Positions 47,447-50,289 of a stretch of 50,289 nt of DNA are shown in pieces; position 1 is the first letter of the stretch, and each line of letters starts with the position of its first letter. Made by a program: the position numbers and the translations under genes. The notes under the pieces are model-generated. The model searched no databases. It saw only the letters and a program-made list of their open reading frames with translations, and was not told the origin of the DNA. The stretch comes from Clostridiaceae bacterium (GTDB taxonomy: Bacteria > Bacillota > Clostridia > DSM-8532). The stretch is from the NCBI GenBank assembly GCA_012719545.1, contig JAAYAD010000007.1:1-50289 (forward strand), read 5' to 3'.

Positions 47447-48619
47447 TTAGATTCTGGCAACTCCAGTCTTTCTTGCTGCTTCTGCCACTGCTTTGGCAAC
47501 AGCAGGAGCAACTCTCTTATCAAATGGAGAAGGAATTACATATTCGGGGCAGAGTTCTTCGTCAGAAACAATGGAAGCAATTGCCTTAGCAGCAGCTATC
47601 TTCATTTCTTCGTTTATATCGCTGGCTCTTACATCCAATGCTCCTCTGAATACACCGGGGAATGCAAGAACGTTATTAATCTGATTGGGGAAGTCAGAGC
47701 GGCCGGTACCTACTACCTTTGCTCCGGCAGCGATCGCATCCTCGGGCATGATTTCAGGAACAGGGTTAGCCATTGCAAAAATAATTGGATCTCTTGCCAT
47801 GGATTTTACCATTTCCTGATCTACCATATTGGGAGCGGATACGCCCATGAATACGTCAGCACCAACCAATACATCCTTTAAGGAGCCTTTCTTCATTTCC
47901 AGGTTGGAGATTTCAGCCATAAGTTCTTTTTCAGCGTTTAAGCCGGGACGTCCCTTATAAATTGCGCCTTTGGTATCGCAAAGGATTACCTTTTTAAGTC
48001 CCATGCTCATAAGAAGCCTTGTGATTGCTACACCTGCAGCTCCTGCGCCATTAACAACTACTTCTATCTCAGAAATATCCTTCTTAACAATCTTTAATGC
48101 ATTCAGCAATGCGGCAAGTGCAACAATAGCTGTACCATGCTGGTCATCGTGGAAAATAGGAATATCGCATTCAGCCTTAAGCCTGCGTTCTATCTCAAAG
48201 CAGCGGGGAGCGCTTATATCTTCAAGATTTACACCGCCAAAGCTTCCTGCAAGGAGTTTAACAGTGTTTACAATGGTATCTACATCCTTTGAACGGATGC
48301 AAAGAGGAATTGCGTCAACATCGCCAAAGGTCTTAAACAGAACGCACTTTCCTTCCATAACAGGCATACCGGCCTCAGGTCCGATATCACCAAGACCAAG
48401 AACAGCGGTACCGTCTGTTACTACTGCAACAAGATTATGGCGTCTGGTGTATTCATATGACTTGTTAACATCCTTCTGGATTTCAAGACAGGGTTCAGCT
48501 ACTCCTGGGGTATAAGCAACTGACAAATCATCCTTATTTTCAACAGGAACGCGGCAAGTAACCTCAATTTTGCCCTTCCATTCCGCATGCGCTTTAAGCG
48601 CCTTTTCTTTGATTGTCAT
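47447..48619 (-). CDS. Malic enzyme (NAD(P)-dependent, decarboxylating)
   Basis: A 390-residue short bacterial malic enzyme converting malate to pyruvate and CO2 with NAD(P)H formation. Motifs: AYTPGVAEPC near residue 35, VTDGTAVLGLGDIGPEAGMPVMEGK (first part), FHDDQHGTAIV for metal and substrate, and VVNGAGAAGVAI as the dinucleotide fold. GGAGG precedes the ATG. It lies 22 bases after the mdh-like gene, so both are transcribed from the promoter at 49618. With malate dehydrogenase it forms the lower half of the malate shunt, which moves electrons from NADH to NADPH while making pyruvate. Cofactor preference is not readable with certainty. Confidence 0.96.
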   Translation of the reverse strand: MTIKEKALKAHAEWKGKIEVTCRVPVENKDDLSVAYTPGVAEPCLEIQKDVNKSYEYTRRHNLVAVVTDGTAVLGLGDIGPEAGMPVMEGKCVLFKTFGDVDAIPLCIRSKDVDTIVNTVKLLAGSFGGVNLEDISAPRCFEIERRLKAECDIPIFHDDQHGTAIVALAALLNALKIVKKDISEIEVVVNGAGAAGVAITRLLMSMGLKKVILCDTKGAIYKGRPGLNAEKELMAEISNLEMKKGSLKDVLVGADVFMGVSAPNMVDQEMVKSMARDPIIFAMANPVPEIMPEDAIAAGAKVVGTGRSDFPNQINNVLAFPGVFRGALDVRASDINEEMKIAAAKAIASIVSDEELCPEYVIPSPFDKRVAPAVAKAVAEAARKTGVARI

Positions 48620-48641
48620 GATAGTTTCCTCCTATAATTAA

Positions 48642-49592
48642 TTAAATATTCTTTACCTCTGACAATACGGCTTTAACGGCTTTAGCAGACTCTCTGAGCA
48701 AGTTCTCTTCCTCAGGTGTGATCTTAAATTCTACAATTCTCTCTGCGCCGTCTGAATTAATTATTGTGGGAAGGCTTATAGCCACATCTTCAATTCCATA
48801 TTGGCCTTCCATAACTGTTGATACTGTTCTGATGGTATTCTGGTGCTTTAAGAGGGTTTCAACAATGGTGCTGGTGGTAATACCAATTGCATAGTAGGTT
48901 GCACCTTTGTTCTTAATAATTGTTGCTCCTGCTTTTTTAACAGTCTCTTTTATTGTTTCTTTCTCCTCTTCTGTGAACGCATTGCCATGATGCTTAGCAT
49001 AATCAAGTACATTCATACCGGCAATATGTGTAGCACTCCACAAGGGAAGCTGAGAATCGCCATGCTCACCTACGATATATCCGTGTACATTTCTTACGTC
49101 AACGTTGAACTTCTTAGCCAGTTCGTGTCTGAAACGAGCGCTGTCCAGAGCGGTTCCGGTGCCTATTACTTTACCGTTGGGCAGGCCGGACCATTTCTGT
49201 ATCATGTAAGTAAGGATATCCACCGGGTTTGCAACAACCAGGATGACACCTTTGTTATAATGTTTCATTATGTTATTGGTAATTTCTTTTGCGAGAACAA
49301 CATTCTTATGAGCAAGCTCAAGGCGTGTTTCACCAGGACTTCTGTTTCTTCCTGCGGTTACGACAATAACGTCGCAATCTTTAATATCAGAATAATCACC
49401 GGCATAAACATTGATCTCGTCAACAAAGCAGAGACCATGGTTTATATCCATTGCTTCGCCCACAGCTTTTTCATGAATTGCATCAATCAATACTATCTCG
49501 CGTGCGTTCTGCTGCAGTGCCAGTGCGTAAGCTGTTGAGGCTCCTACGAAACCTGAACCGATTATTGCTACTTTACTTCTTCCAGCTGACAT
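48642..49592 (-). CDS. mdh: Malate dehydrogenase of the LDH fold (LDH-like, Arg at the specificity position)
   Basis: About 316 residues, LDH/MDH superfamily. NAD-binding VAIIGSGFVGAS at the start, GEHGDSQLP with the catalytic His, LDSARFR with Asp and substrate Arg, and GETR with the mobile-loop Arg. The specificity loop reads AGRNRSPGETR: where lactate dehydrogenases have Gln (ANQKPGETR), this protein has Arg (residue 84), the residue that selects oxaloacetate/malate. By this and by pairing with malic enzyme I call it malate dehydrogenase, although overall similarity is to LDH. The ATG at 49590-49592 follows AGGGGTGG; a GTG 12 bases earlier lies within that site. A Rex-type operator overlaps its promoter. 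Confidence 0.82.
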   Translation of the reverse strand: MSAGRSKVAIIGSGFVGASTAYALALQQNAREIVLIDAIHEKAVGEAMDINHGLCFVDEINVYAGDYSDIKDCDVIVVTAGRNRSPGETRLELAHKNVVLAKEITNNIMKHYNKGVILVVANPVDILTYMIQKWSGLPNGKVIGTGTALDSARFRHELAKKFNVDVRNVHGYIVGEHGDSQLPLWSATHIAGMNVLDYAKHHGNAFTEEEKETIKETVKKAGATIIKNKGATYYAIGITTSTIVETLLKHQNTIRTVSTVMEGQYGIEDVAISLPTIINSDGAERIVEFKITPEEENLLRESAKAVKAVLSEVKNI

Positions 49593-49617
49593 AAATAAAT
49601 CCACCCCTGTTGTATAT

Positions 49618-49646
49618 AATATATCATATTGTTAAATAAATAACAA
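49618..49646 (-). promoter_or_regulatory. Promoter of the mdh-malic enzyme operon
   Basis: Minus strand: TTGTTA (49641-49646), 17-base spacer, TATATT (49618-49623), about 26 bases before the start codon. Confidence 0.7.
49629..49646. promoter_or_regulatory. Rex-type operator overlapping the mdh promoter
   Basis: TTGTTAAATAAATAACAA on the plus strand. It matches the Rex consensus TTGTTAANNNNTTAACAA at all but one fixed position. It covers the -35 box and part of the spacer, so Rex bound at low NADH/NAD+ would repress the mdh-malic enzyme pair. Confidence 0.75.
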
Positions 49647-49791
49647 TCATAATCATAACACCTTATTGACTTAATAGATATAGTAAAACTACACAAATCG
49701 ACAAAAATATTGTATGTTTTTTTATACATATTAGACATAAACTATTTATTCAAGCCATTTTCGCCGATTTCACCGGCTAAAAGGCATATAA

Positions 49792-49824
49792 AAAGGACTA
49801 TTTCATTAACTGAAATAGTCCTTT
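49792..49824 (-). terminator. Terminator of the rRNA-tRNA operon
   Basis: Perfect 14-bp stem AAAGGACTATTTCA (49792-49805) / TGAAATAGTCCTTT (49811-49824), 5-base loop, with a minus-strand TTTTTATA tail. It begins one base after the tRNA CCA end. Confidence 0.9.
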
Positions 49825-49825
49825 C

Positions 49826-49901
49826 TGGCTCCTCAAGTTGGACTCGAACCAACGACCCTGCGGTTAACAGCCGCATGCTCTACCGACTGAGCTATTGAGG
49901 A
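49826..49901 (-). tRNA. tRNA-Asn (anticodon GTT)
   Basis: 76 bases on the minus strand including an encoded CCA. Acceptor TCCTCAA pairs with TTGAGGA, discriminator G. D arm AGCTCAGTCGGTAGAGC, anticodon loop CTGTTAA within GCGG / CCGC arms, T arm GTTGGTTCGAGTCCAAC. Immediately downstream of 5S rRNA. Confidence 0.97.
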
Positions 49902-49909
49902 ATAAAATT

Positions 49910-50023
49910 CCGGCAACGACCTATTTTCCCGGGCCGTCTCCAGCCAAGTATCGTCGGCACTGGAGAGCTTAACTTCTGTGTTCGGTATGGGAACAGGTGG
50001 GTCCTCTCCGTTATAGTCACCGG
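49910..50023 (-). rRNA. rrf: 5S ribosomal RNA
   Basis: About 114 bases. Minus-strand ends CCGGTGACTATAACGG and CGTTGCCGG pair, and the interior has the conserved CCCATACCGAACACAG and GCTCTCCAGTGCCGA-type segments. It lies between the 23S gene and tRNA-Asn. Confidence 0.95.
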
Positions 50024-50152
50024 AAATATTTAATTCCTAGGTGCTTAGCACCCTCAAAACTGTATAATGTATCACTCTGCCTAACCACTCGCATGCTACT
50101 TAAAGAACTTCTCTTTTTACCTCTGCCTTGTAGCTTTTAGCCACTTAAGCTT
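50024..50152 (-). other. 23S-5S spacer
   Basis: 129 bases without a tRNA gene. It contains a small hairpin, GGTGC / GCACC (50040-50052). AT-rich otherwise; probably holds processing sites. Confidence 0.6.
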
Positions 50153-50289
50153 TGGTCAAGCCCTCGACCTATTAGTATCGGTCAGCTCAACGTGTTACCA
50201 CGCTTACACCTCCGACCTATCAACCATGTAGTCTACATGGGGTCTTACCCTTGCGGTGGGATATCTCATCTTAGGGTGAGTTTCACGCT
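50153..50289 (-). rRNA. rrl: 23S ribosomal RNA, 3' end (partial)
   Basis: The minus strand ends GACCGATACTAATAGGTCGA then GGGCTTGACC, the conserved 3' terminus of clostridial 23S rRNA; the rest continues beyond the right edge. The end at about 50153 is set by that conserved terminus. Confidence 0.93.

Noticed and set aside
48987..49538. 183-codon open frame opposite the mdh gene
   Set aside because: Antisense to a conserved dehydrogenase with no ribosome site.
48642..49592. Plain L-lactate dehydrogenase call
   Set aside because: Overall similarity is to LDH, but the specificity loop has Arg in place of Gln and the gene is paired with malic enzyme.

Overview
The window looks like chromosome from a low-to-moderate GC, anaerobic, glucan-degrading clostridium. 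The likely relatives are the Acetivibrio / Clostridium thermocellum group; this is inferred from gene content, not from a database match. Supporting signs are pyruvate phosphate dikinase, a malic enzyme paired with an LDH-fold malate dehydrogenase under a Rex-type operator, a CIRCE-controlled hrcA-grpE-dnaK-dnaJ operon, and lipoprotein glucanases beside sugar ABC transporters.

Layout. 1-140 is the end of an insertion sequence (probably IS256 family) whose transposase runs off the left edge. 298-855 is an FMN reductase, followed by a strong bidirectional hairpin. From about 985 to 18.8 kb almost everything is on the minus strand: ppdK; then, read leftward from the CIRCE promoter at 14.3 kb, hrcA-grpE-dnaK-dnaJ-prmA-rsmE-cheY-like-yicC-remA-gmk-rpoZ-glyS, with small gaps or overlaps; then lepA-hemW-(degenerate CheA-like gene), which ends in its own terminator. 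A ZIP metal transporter (19.0 kb, plus) converges on a small DUF1540 gene. A purine operon (purE-F-M-N-D, minus, 25.1 to 20.1 kb) lacks purC and purH at this site. It is followed by a DUF2156 protein, trmL, a CheX-like phosphatase, a DUF362/ferredoxin protein and a DUF4015 lipoprotein.

The most distinctive region is 30.2-47.2 kb on the plus strand, a beta-glucan capture and uptake locus. It holds a LacI-type regulator, a lipoprotein GH3 glucosidase, a 537-residue lipoprotein binding protein, a 988-residue membrane-anchored protein fusing two beta-sandwich repeats to a second solute-binding domain, a permease pair, an NHL-propeller/TPR/Yip1 membrane protein, a DUF5696 exoprotein, a second permease pair and a lipoprotein GH16 endo-glucanase. 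There is no ATPase gene in the cluster. A CG-centred LacI/cre-like operator overlaps the promoter in front of the GH3 gene. A plausible model is that GH16 cuts beta-1,3(1,4)-glucan at the cell surface, GH3 trims the products, the two binding proteins hand sugars to one or both permease pairs, and a shared ATPase from elsewhere drives uptake. The NHL-Yip1 and DUF5696 proteins have no known role and are the best candidates for new biology here.

At the right end, a minus-strand mdh-like gene and malic enzyme (malate shunt) lie downstream of a near-perfect Rex operator. Beyond them is the distal end of an rRNA operon on the minus strand: 23S 3' end, 5S, tRNA-Asn(GTT) and terminator.
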